Source: Ciona savignyi (Eukaryota; Chordata; Ascidiacea; Phlebobranchia; Cionidae). From it: a stretch of DNA of 64,000 nt. The DNA is taken from positions 173,238 to 237,237 of the forward strand of contig CH002585.1 in NCBI GenBank assembly GCA_000149265.1, given 5' to 3'. Each line of letters opens with the position of its first letter. Position 1 is the stretch's first letter. The notes beneath the pieces were generated by a model, which was given only the letters and a program-made list of their open reading frames with translations, was not told the origin of the DNA and searched no databases. The position numbers were made by a program, and so were the translations under genes. Shown one piece after another: positions 45,301 through 56,010 of the stretch.

Positions 45301-46574
45301 CGATAACATCGCCTTTTAGCGTTTTAACCGGCAAGACTTGTAAGACAAACCGTATTTCGGACACTGGGCGACGTCGTGGCCTGGAATTGGTAATTACAAG
45401 CGACAGGGCGATCGGTGGTATCAAATCGTAGACCAATTTGTCCGTCGGAAAGCGTCGAATTGGCGAGGAGTTATCTTATTCCCATTGGAAAGCGGACATT
45501 TCCGTGGGAGAGCGAAGGATCGCCCTAGATAGGCCGTCCCATTAAATTCCCCCGGCTTCCAGCGTCGAAGTATGAAGTATGACGGACGAGGTCTGGTAAC
45601 GCCGACTCAGGGCGACTTGTTGTTTTAAATGAAGAACTATTAGTCGGTGCATCGGGCCGTGGATTGAATGCGAGGCTAAACTATGTTAAACGGAACACAT
45701 CGACCGGCGAATCCCTCTTTGAAAAACTCAATAACAGCGTCATAGATTGACCGCCAGACAACGCTATGCTAGACACAACCGATCGAGTGGTTAGCGCCAC
45801 TGACTTGCGTATTTACAACATGCCACAGTGTTTGGAGAATCATAGGATCGAAACTGGGCGAGGTGAAAAGTTTAATATTAAAATACCTATTATGCGCTGT
45901 CGCGATTTTTAAAAACTTGCAGGCGACGAATTTCTGCGGGCGTTTCGGCAATAAAAGGTCGCTTTCCCCGTCAAGCAAGGCTGTGTCTACGTGGTTGGTT
46001 GCGCTTTGATGTCTTGCCGTAAAATTTGCCGTATTTGTACTCTCCTATCAATTGTATTCGGCCAGCGCGCTCAAGGCCCCGGGGGCGAGAGATTTCGCGT
46101 CGGGAAAGGAACATCGTAATGAAGCCATGCATAGGTTTGCGGCGCAAGGCTTATAAGCCGCATGCTTTAAAATGCCTCGAGAGTAAACAAATCCGAAGTT
46201 TTTTTAATTGAAATTAAACATATCTTACTTGGTCTGGAGTTAAGTTCGGTGGCACCCAGGCATATTCCTCCAATGCACAACCGCTGTCGACGTCATTTTC
46301 TTCATCCGAGCTTCTGTTGTGGCGATGTCGCCTCGACTGTCGTCGTCGAACCCTCGTTTCGCTCTGCTGTCCTCTCGGCGCCATATCCTGGCCAAGTTCC
46401 GCTGAGACGGGATCGACGGATTGTACCGCGTTTCCGCGGAACTGCTCAGTTGCGACCGCTGGCATGTTCATAAGACTGTCGTCACTGCAATGGCTGAAGC
46501 GACGACTTCGATCGTATTCCAATTGGTGCGCTATGTGGCATGCGACTGCGCACTTGCAATGTACGCAGCACTTC
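33342..46574 (-). CDS. PRICKLE: Prickle-family planar cell polarity protein (PET + 3 LIM), 5' end not found
   Basis: A cytoplasmic/membrane planar polarity regulator acting with Vangl and Dishevelled. Minus-strand exons: 46229-46574 (Cys-rich [11 protein letters not shown], then [16 protein letters not shown]), 44884-44997 and 39638-39775 ([28 protein letters not shown]), 39208-39342 and 38740-38808 (LIM1), 38429-38615 (LIM2; [20 protein letters not shown]), 37972-38150 (LIM3; [21 protein letters not shown]), 36363-37410 (Ser/Pro-rich), 35880-36026, 35366-35537, 35106-35244, 34178-34375 ([13 protein letters not shown]), 33701-33752 and 33342-33368. Zinc-ligand Cys/His residues are in place. 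The final exon encodes KKHCIIM-stop, a CAAX-type farnesylation signal like that of other Prickles. Phases agree from 46229 to 35106. The join of 35106-35244 (phase 0) to 34178-34375 (entry phase 2) does not fit, so a small exon may be missing. Exon 33701-33752 might instead extend to 33545. The first exon enters at phase 2, so upstream coding exons exist. Confidence 0.93.
33890..34185. repeat. Minisatellite of ACCCCATGACACCCCTAAAT units touching a splice donor
   Basis: Degenerate units of about 25-35 bases such as TTACCCCATGACACCCCTAA and TCTCAATTTACCCC, increasingly regular toward 34185. The last unit contains the donor of Prickle exon 34178-34375 (minus strand GTCATGGGGTAAGTTGAGA). Confidence 0.75.
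34470..34711. mobile_element. hAT-like MITE in a Prickle intron
   Basis: 242 bp. Left end CAGTGGTTCTCAATC; right end, inverted, CAGTGTTTCTTAAATGG. No ORF of note. The flanks are imperfect direct copies of each other (34427-34468 and 34718-34760, AGACAAAGG-AGAGGATTT), so it may sit inside a small tandem duplication; the 8-bp target duplication is not clean. Confidence 0.75.
37459..37552 (-). repeat. tRNA-like repeat, second family
   Basis: Minus strand has a box A-like CATGTGGCCGAACGGCGACC and box B GTTGGTTCGAATC about 55 bases later, resembling a class II (Ser/Leu-type) tRNA with a long variable region. It lies ~50 bases from Prickle exon 36363-37410. Related copies at 44731 and 52451. Confidence 0.5.
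42312..42424. repeat. Tandem repeat, ~28-bp unit
   Basis: Four units of ACAAGGTCCCGCTGTACACT plus TATTTAAC; the third carries a short insertion (AGGCCT). Confidence 0.9.
43676..43861. mobile_element. MITE with 11-bp target duplication
   Basis: 186 bp. Inverted ends share ACTAAAAGGAGGGAA, and AATTCCAACAT flanks both sides (43665-43675 and 43862-43872). The interior has GTTAGTTCTGAGGTTGAGAT and belongs to the same family as the copies in SRSF1 intron 1. A 9-11 bp duplication would suit a Mutator-like element; no transposase. Confidence 0.8.
44731..44843 (-). repeat. tRNA-like repeat, second family
   Basis: Minus strand: TGTGTGACCGAATGGTTAAC (box A-like), CCGATACATATTCCGAC, an A-run, then CATGGGTTCGAAACTTAC with a clear box B. 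It lies ~40 bases beyond the donor of Prickle exon 44884-44997. Confidence 0.5.
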
Positions 46575-49500
46575 CTGAACAATAAGGAGTTCCTTTTAAA
46601 TTTATTGTCGCGATAGTAAACTATCCGCTAATACATACACACTGTGTCGTAAAACCCTATGATGCTGAAAGTAAGATTTTGTTAGATCGGGAGAACATAG
46701 AAAACCTCCGCGGGAATGTCGATCTGCGCGCCCGGCAGACCTACTGATGCACCTTCGATAACAAATTTCAATCCGATCCTACTAGTATGGCACACTGGTA
46801 AGCATATATTTTTGACTAGTTGTATTATTATACGCATTACCCATTGCTTACTGTCCCTGCCCCTACACACGTTTAAAGCTAAAGTTTGCAAAGTTGACAT
46901 AATAATGACTTGACTACATCAGCAAAAACACGTCTTCCCTACAACGGACTCTCTCCGAATGCAAGAACGCAGAAACGAGAGAAACGACTAATTTAAACGA
47001 GCAGTTGCCTTTTTCTTTTCGCCGACCTCTCTCGGAGCCGGCGAGAGAGCTGACGAGCGATCAGTACCACAGGGTCAGCATGCGCATAGTTTGCGCCTCA
47101 TAAATCACAAAACGACAAGCGGCGACCAACGGATTGGTGAAATAAACTTCTGCGCCGCGTTGGTTTCGCGATTTGAGGCCCGTCGCTTACAAGCTTAACA
47201 CGCCAACAACCCAATTTATGGTTTATTATTAATTTTCAGCTTTCGAAGCTTTCAAGACCTCGAAAGATTTATTGACTCTAAGTAACCGACCTCACACTTA
47301 CCAACACCTTGCACTACAAGCGCGGTTTGTTGGTTCACGAATCGTTGTGTAACAACGTGCTAGGTGTTAGCCACTTAAGTAGAATCAACGCCTGAATAAC
47401 TCGACGGCCAATTGAGGCCCGATTAATCCCATGCCCGGGATAAATGCAACGTGTGGGGCGACCCAGCTGGTGTCATAAGCAAACACAGGTAACATTCGAC
47501 AACATCGCGTTTGCTGCGGATTAGGTAGGGCGAAACGGAAACCGAAATTTGGAATGTCGAAAATCGATTTCCGGATAATATTTCGAAGTTTTAGGTCGAG
47601 CAACAAATCGCGGCGATTTTGGTGGCGACAACGGTGTTCCAAAGTCCGCGACGCGACGCCGGCTCGTCACCCTGGGAAAGTTTGGATTTTAATTAAAACT
47701 AACTGGATCAGGTTTGCGGTTCTTGATAGCGTCACCGGCAAGTGATAGATTGAGTCGAGCAAACGGGTGATGTGTGTTTTAACACAGCGGTGAAGGCGTT
47801 TGCTTGTTTGTGGATTGGATTAGACCAAGATTGCTTCTTCCGTCGTTAAACAGTGGGGGGAACCACCGAAAACGAAAATCCTCCGCTTTATGATGAATAT
47901 ATCATCCCATGGGCACTACACTACCGGCTGGTAATAAGAGCAGGTGTAACTAATGCGCAAATTATTCCCGGGCGACTAAATGGCATCTATTAGAAGTCTA
48001 ATATACAACCAAGTCTCATACTTCGGCACGGTGTCTATATTTCACAGCAATTTACACGTCAATAGAAATCGGATCCAAATTCTCGTTAATTTCTCGCGTT
48101 TTTGTAATTATCCCCAAATATACGCGTCTATTAAGCAAGATAAACCTTGGGTCTAAATTCAATATAAGTTATCTCGGGCCTGCCTATTCAGCTGTTCTGT
48201 TACTAACTGGACTGCAGCGTCTCTTGGGACTTTTGATTGCAAGTGAAGTGAAACTAAGTGACGATTAGGTCCTGATAACCGACTGAATTAAACTTGAAAA
48301 TAATTCCGGGAAAGAAGTTACGATGAACCCAGTTCTCACGGCCCCGCTATGCAGGAGCTACAATGGCGTCTGTAGCGTCCAGTTGCAGACAGTTGCTGCT
48401 TAGAATTCTACCAAACTGCGGGAAGGATTTTCTGAATGAACCCATGCGAAGCCAGACTCACTTTCCAATGCATTCGGGCGACGAGAGAAATTGTAAACAA
48501 CGATTCGCGACAGTTTCTAACGCGAGAGCGCGAACACGGGAGACAAAAGAACGTCCATCGCTTCGCTTGTTTCCGATTTGTTGCGATATTTATCAAGCGC
48601 TCGACGAACGGCATATTTGCCAAGACTGGGAAAACATAAACAAGTTGACGTTATATTCAGCGGATGACTTCACTACACATTACATTACCAATGCTTATAT
48701 AGCGGAACCTCTCACATAGCAATATGACGGAGCATACGATATTTTGCCGTATATGCTTGCTATACTAGTAATAATGCCTGGTTATACACGAATTAGTTAT
48801 TATTACACTTATTTTATACACTTTTTCATCATTAATATACACTTCTTCCATACACTTTCACGCGACTTATATTTTAAAGGAGTTATTATCTTACTGCTTC
48901 TGAAATTTTGACGAAAGAAACTTTTAAGACGTTTCTCTCAATTAAACGTAAATGATCAAATTTTTGCGTAGGCGTGTATATATTTTCATCTGCCTTTTCA
49001 TCCCGGACACATACAAACATTAAATGTTAAACCTTTTTTAAATCACTGCTTATAACCCCAATTTGATGGGACGCAAATTGTCTGAGGATAACATTCCCAC
49101 GTTCCCACATTCAGCCAGTACGTTTCCAGCTGATCCGGTCTATATTTATATTTATAGGGGAAGGTGGTAACACAGTCTGGGGAAACAGGAAATGCTTAGA
49201 GGTGTGATTATGGGCTTCAAATTGAAACAAAATTATTCGGAGATTCTTACAATCTTGGAGTTAATTTAGAGAATAATATACAAAAACTCGCAAATAAAGG
49301 TGAAATTCGTAAAAAATGGAATTTTCTCATATAAATCCTTAACATAATAGTGTACTAAGCACTTAGGTACATATACCGCATTTGCCCAAAATGATTTCAA
49401 TATGCACTCCTTAACACGCATTCATTTATACCGCCTTTTTTGTTGTATTATAGCAATAATCTACGGATACGAGTGATTTGGCCACTATTTTAACAATAGT

Positions 49501-52450
49501 GAAAACTCTAATGTGTATTTTTACAGAACTTTTGATATGCCGAATAATCGGGATATAGAATTGAGATGAGTGCTGGTAACGCGATGGAAAAGACGACTTT
49601 TACCGATGCATCATTGGAAATAATTCGAAGGAGATTTCTGCGAAAAAGGCGTTCGGTTTCGAATAAGCTGACGTGATCAAGAAACGATTAGGAGTTAGTC
49701 CAGGCCGTGGAAAGCTACCTTCCGTGATGCGAACGGCAAATACTTGGGAAAATTACGACACAAATCATGTGGCTCATAAAAACATAGCTGGAATCGTAAC
49801 AGGTGCGTGTGTTAAAAGGACTCGATCGTAATCGCGATAACTGATGTCTGAATGGCCGCACACTTGAGTAAAGCCAACAAAAGTGATGTGAAAGGATTAT
49901 GACGTCCACGTTCAAAGGCTGCGAGACCGGTGGGAACTTTTTAAGGGGAAAGAATGATGTTTGAAACTATGTTATACACATACAACGTCAGTCCGTTATT
50001 GTGCAGTCAAGCGGAACCCAGGGACTCGGGAAAGGGGAGCGTCGAATGCCATATTTATATACTGATGCGTAGGCTTATTACGACACACCTGTGGTTGACA
50101 CCGTATTTTCACTCATTTTTGCGGCTTCGAAACGTAAACACGTTACAGGACACGCCAAAACACTGCAGGCAGCCTGGCCATTAGCTGGGCGACTGGTTTT
50201 CGGCTGCTGCTTGATAGTTACTTTACTGTTTGTCAGCAAAAACGCATGGCGGTTGGCGTATAAGGGTCTTGTCGTTGAAAGTTCGTATACGACGGTAAAT
50301 TTAACTTGAAAGCGACATAGTTAGCAGGGCGAGAGTTTCCTACGCCACAATATTGTGTGGACGTTTGCGTGAGCGCATTTCCTATCTCTAAAGGCGACTG
50401 TTTAGCTTAGGAAACATATACTTAAAAATAAACTGGTAGATTGGGTGCGCGACGATTAGTACGGAAAAGTAAAGAAGACGTAAAAGGGACAAGTTAGTTT
50501 TAAAGTGCTATTTCCATAATGAACATAAAACTCTCGCGACGGAGGAAAATCACTTTTCCAAGATATGGATGAAACAAACTGACCGATTATACAATAAAAT
50601 ACCTTCGTATCGGACGGAACGCAACTTAACAAGTGTCCTCAGATAAACTAAGCAAACAGAAATCATGTAACATAGGATAAGATCGACCATTAAAGCCATT
50701 CGGCGTCAATTTAACCTCGTATTTATAAACGTTACCACAATGACCACATTTGACTGCTATGCTCCGAATTTAAGTTATGCGTCAACCCCCTACCGATCTA
50801 TGTTCGACACGCTATTTCTAGAGTCTCACAAGACTTGCTGACAGACTACGGGTGGTGTGGTTTGTTTACCTATATCACCTAAGCACGGGGCCCGACATTT
50901 CAAAATACCGTGCTTCCTAATACGTTTGATAGCGTAAACAACAACCTACTGACAAACATGGCTTCACAGAATACACACGTTATCGCATTTATCCCGGTAT
51001 CGGTAACATAGCATTAAAATGTTTTTTTTTAACGAAACGTGAAAAACAATACGCACGAAGTTAAAATGCACAAAAATATTTTCCGGGAAATCCTAAAAGC
51101 GAGAAGTCTAATGAAGCTGAGGTAACGGCTTTAAACCACGTATCATACGATCTCTAACACAAAATACTCTTATCATTTCTCCATCTTCTGAATACACGCA
51201 ATACTTGTTTTTTAACTTTGAATTTGTCGCACTTGTGAACAACACAAGTTGTTGTTGTTTAAAAAACTGACAGTTGCACTTAGGAGATTCTTGGTTTTAA
51301 AAGATTTTCCTGGCGATCTAAAACTGACCGATGCGTTTTACTACGTTTCGTTTCATATTAACCGCATTCCTGGCTTTATAGGCTAAGCTGTCACTGCGCG
51401 CTATCCAATTACGAAGGTGTGAGGCTATCGTCCAGTTCCGCGTTCAAGTGGACAGGATTACTCGCCCGCACGTCCTTAACTAAGTGGCTTTTCGCTGATT
51501 TGCTTCAAAAAAGCGAAAAGGATAAGCCACTGTAATGAAGTACTTGGTCGCTGTTGGGTTCGCGCTGTTCAGAATGACTCGTGGCTTTGCGCGTTCTATG
51601 CGTAAATGAGCTGTTTTTGTTAAGTATGCCATATTGCGATCGCTATTAACGTTGTGAACGCAGACCGCTGCTAATCGCATACGAAGGACGCAATTAATAC
51701 CTGTCCGCGTTGAACCACTTGCTCTTTGCTATCGAAATGTACAAGGGTCAAACATAGAAACAATCTAATTAATCAACACAGCAAATAGAAACGAAGTCCG
51801 TGTTAGCAGTAGCACGTTATAAACCTGACAAGAAAACGTGCAAATTCCTAAATACCAGGGCCCAAACTCGAATACCTGTACAGGGTTCACGGCCGAGTTT
51901 TGTAAAAAGGACGTTTTATTGCCGCAGCAGCGACACAATGGATAATACTGTGCGGTTTGGTTGGGGTCGTTTATTCAATATTCTTATCTCGGCCCTCGTG
52001 GCGCGAACGACAGTGTGCAAATTAGCTTAGACATTAGGCGGCTGAAATCCGCGAAGAATGATTTACGAGGCGCTGGGTTAAGGACAGTCGGGTTAAACTT
52101 GGGATTACCGCGGCTTAACGCCCGTCGTTTACAACATTAATTACAGAAAGAAAGATTCGAATTTAAAACTATCGTTTCGTGGCTTTCAGATATGATGACA
52201 TGTAAATAAGGATGACGACGCCCTGACGAACTGATCAATGTGTTTACGAGCGTGGTTGGGGTTGTATTCATAAGTTGGCGTTGACAGTCTGTTACCGCAA
52301 GTGCCAATTACAATGTAATTTTACTCGTTCGAGTTTTGCCGAAAGCCTCGTAAAGATGTGATTGTGTTTTTACTGAGAAGAGGATTAAAATATTTCAACG
52401 AAAGTTTTAAAGGAAATGGTGTATTGTAGCTTAGCTTTACAGTCAGTAAA

Positions 52451-52570
52451 GTTCTTATTACCGACACAAGTTTCAAAGCCAAGATTTGGGCCGTCACTTA
52501 GGCCCTTTTTATATATATATACGGTATATGTATCGGTTGCGCTAACCACTCGGCCACACGACCGTACAAC
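52451..52570 (-). repeat. tRNA-like repeat, second family
   Basis: Minus strand: GTCGTGTGGCCGAGTGGTTA (Ser/Leu-type box A), ACCGATACATATACCG, a TA run, then a degraded box B. Short pieces of the same family appear at about 39524-39570 and 55325-55370. Confidence 0.5.
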
Positions 52571-52932
52571 TGCCACTTAGTTGACTGTATCAAATAATCA
52601 TTCACGGGCTGTGCTGCACCTTGCTACTTATGCATCTAGCCCTTGAAGTGGTGCTCAACGCGTTAACGTTTGAATTCAAACCGATCTCAAGTTAAGGTTA
52701 CACGGACGTACGGTTTTGGTTTTCTGATATTTCGATTCTGAGCTGTTTTCGGACCAAAGCGGAAATTTTAACGTCGCCAATACCGTGGGAACATCTGGAA
52801 ATATGCGAAATCTATTTGAAATACTGACTTCTATTTCCTCTTTATATTACTATCGTGCTGTGTACGGATACCTAGCGAGATTTGACCTGTGTCTTAATCT
52901 CGCTTTGAATTTCAATTCCGTATAGTTGACGA

Positions 52933-53048
52933 TTTCTCTCTACAGAAAACACTGAAAACTATAGTCGGTATATTTTCTCTCTACAGAAAACACTGAAAAC
53001 TATAGTCGGTATATTTTCTCTCTACAGAAAACACTGAAAACTATAGTA
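52933..53048. repeat. Tandem repeat, 41-bp unit, ~2.8 copies
   Basis: Units start TTTCTCTCTACAGAAAACAC and end ATAGTCGGTATAT and are nearly identical. Each unit contains a pyrimidine tract plus CTACAG and so looks like a splice acceptor on the plus strand. Confidence 0.95.
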
Positions 53049-55856
53049 TATACTATAGAAACACAGAAAGCGCCGGAATCTGTTCTGGAATAGTTTTGCA
53101 AAGCAAGTTACACTTTCAATCGCTAATCACCGGTTTCAAGCGAAACTAACATGGAATACCACGTACTGTAACACCTTTGTGAAAATAATTCACACGAAGC
53201 AAGAGTTGTCGCTTCGGGCAAAACAAACCGACTCAAAAGGTTTTAAAACAACATGTCTATTGTGTTTTCTATGGCGTTTCGCTTTGAAGAAACTGTTTTA
53301 GAGATAAAACCGAAAAGTTTTCACAAAAATTGCGATAAGTTCCCCGCGTATTCCTTATTCAATGCTTCGCTGTACGACATTTTATACAAGGGAGCTGCAA
53401 ATAACTGCAAAGACAATGTGCGGCGCAAGACAGTTAGGTATTCGAATATGTATAAGCCGGCAAAGTTGAAGCTAGAAAACGCTGCCAAAATATGCGAACA
53501 AAAACAAATAAAACACTCGAGCACCGTAGCCTGTTTATATACACATACTCGCGAGGTGTTTTGCCAGTAACGTTTTTCTCAACGAATTCCTTCTCAGCCA
53601 ATATCGAAGATTGGATTGTACTGCGCAATTGCGGACTTGGTATTTTCTCACTACGGTATCGGTTTGTTGCAGTCGACACGGATAACGGATTAATCAGACC
53701 GCTGCGACCACCTTGTTTTGCGAATTTCTGCGGCTTTTTTGCCGCACGAATTACCTCTCAACGCACGAAAATAACTACTTTCCTGGAATCCTTAGTCGTT
53801 GGAATGCCAGGCACACGATCGCGGAGTTGTGAGCCGGTATTATCCCGGTGTTTTGGAAGCGTCGTCTATAAACGCGGAGGAAAACAGTACATTTGAAACT
53901 ACATTCGCACTAAGCTCGCTAAACCCAAAAATCCATCCGATTTCCGACTACACTCGTGAACGATTATCTCCGAACGTCGTGTCCAAAAACAAAGGCGAAT
54001 CATGCTCGCGACTGAAGACAGGAAAGAGGAAAAATAGATTTGTTTCAGACCAACTGGAAACAGACTTAGCACTAATGCGGGATAATGTAGTTGTTCTACT
54101 TAGTTTCCCGTTGACGATTATTTTTGAGGCTAACAGCTCTACGACGGAGAAATGCCTTGCTTAACCGAACTTACCATACTAAACTGTAGCTGAGGCGTAA
54201 ATATTTACACCGAACGCCTAATTCCGTCATTACACATAATCAAGCCGCTTCCAATACCCATAAACAAGATACTGTGCTGCAGATATTAGATTACGATAAT
54301 CAAATTTAGAAAACTAGTAATACACCTTAAGCTTATGATTCATCACATACATGTTATGTAAGGTTCTAAAACCGACTGGAAAAAGTTATACACGAAAACT
54401 AATGTGTGCAAAAACATCCCTTACTACTTTAGACATTTTGTTCAAGATTTTAATTTTAATATACCATGTTTTAACTGCTAAAGCCTGTCGTTTTTGGTCT
54501 CGCTAACTAAAAATCGCTGTAATTTTCATTTCAAAAACAAAGAAGCTAAAAATAAATTGAGACCAGAACCGCTAAACATTCTATTAGTCTTGTCTCGCTG
54601 TCCTTGCGGCTAATACGCTGCTGCAGAAACCTCGTACACGTTTTTCGCTAACCTGACGTTCAACTTAAACTTGTACTGGAAATAAAGTTTAAAAACTCGC
54701 CTCGACCATGCACACCGCATAGGAGACTCGGTAGGTGTGCCGAGAATCATTTATCACAATTTAGAAACACAGGCGTCCTGTCCAGGACAGGCGCTCAACC
54801 AAAAGCGTCGAAAACCGCAGTCATAAACCTCCTTTCGTTTCTCACTCCGGGATTTTTTGTTTCTTTCTTCCTCCTCGGGTTAACGAGCGCTCCCCTTGTT
54901 TCTTTATTATAGCGCCCTGGGGAGCAATTAACAATGACGCTGACCTGACTACGACCAGCCACATCAGGAAGCAAGGGACCTTGGTTCAAAGCGAAGGTTT
55001 CGAGATTCAATTTAGTTATCAAATTATCGCAACCGAACGCCACATATATGGCACGACATCAAACCACGCATTTTCACGTTATAAATTCAATTTCAAAACT
55101 GTCTGACTAAGCCGCCAATACCTCTACGTCTTTTCCCTTATCTATGTCTATCTTTGCATTTCATTAAACCGTGAAATTTAACATTGAGGTAAAGTACGGT
55201 CATTTGCAGTCATTACCTGTTTCGTAGCCAATAATGAGTTGTTCTATCTTTCGTTTACCCTTTTAAGGGGCTAAGTTTTGAACGCGAGATGTGCTTCTTA
55301 CTAATAACGTTTTTGCATCAAAATCGGTATCTGTATCGGTCGTGCGGCCGAATGATTAAGGCGACGGACACATATACGCTTTTCCTTTGACCTGACTGCA
55401 AAAACAAAATAACTAAACTTACATCAGTAGAAATATATCTTGCGTTTAACAATTTACAGAAATAAAAAATGAATATCCTATTCGTAGGTGCTCAAATTAA
55501 AGATGTTAATGAGACGACCGACAATACAGGAACTAACTGAACGAGGAACTAAGTCGCATTAAACTGCAAAGCCCTGATTAAAAAAGAAAAATAGCCCATG
55601 AAGCGTCTAATTAAATCGCAACCCAATGTGAAGATTAAAGAGAGATCGTTCTTGTGTTTGGTTTGTGCGAGTATTTGCATAGCAATTCGTTGTCTAATTC
55701 CAATCTGTCTTAAATGGTCGTTTTGATGCTCGATTCAAATCTACCTTCTGAAATGGCGGATTGCTGGTGTGATTATTTAAGCAATATTATAAACCAAACG
55801 AAAGCCATGAAATATGAATATTGGGGGTGTAAGAAACTGGACTGTCGTCACGTGTA

Positions 55857-56010
55857 GTGTCCATGTTATAATGTGTCCATGTTATAATGTGTCCATGTTA
55901 TAATGTGTCCATGTTATAATGTGTCCATGTTATAATGTGTCCATGTTATAATGTGTCCATGTTATAGTGTGTCCATGTTATAGTATTTAATCGAGTGTCC
56001 ATATTACAGT
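55857..56010. repeat. Tandem repeat, 16-bp unit
   Basis: Eight copies of TGTCCATGTTATAATG at exact 16-base spacing from 55861, the last two with G for A in ATAATG, then one degraded unit (GTGTCCATATTACAG). Confidence 0.95.

Noticed and set aside
48363-48719. 118-codon plus-strand ORF
   Set aside because: No motif and no splice or neighbour support; length expected by chance in CpG-rich DNA.
53492-54164. Two overlapping plus-strand ORFs of 121-134 codons
   Set aside because: Different frames, low-complexity residues, no known domain, no adjoining exons.
55857-56010. CRISPR-like array
   Set aside because: Units are directly adjacent without spacers and the genome is eukaryotic.
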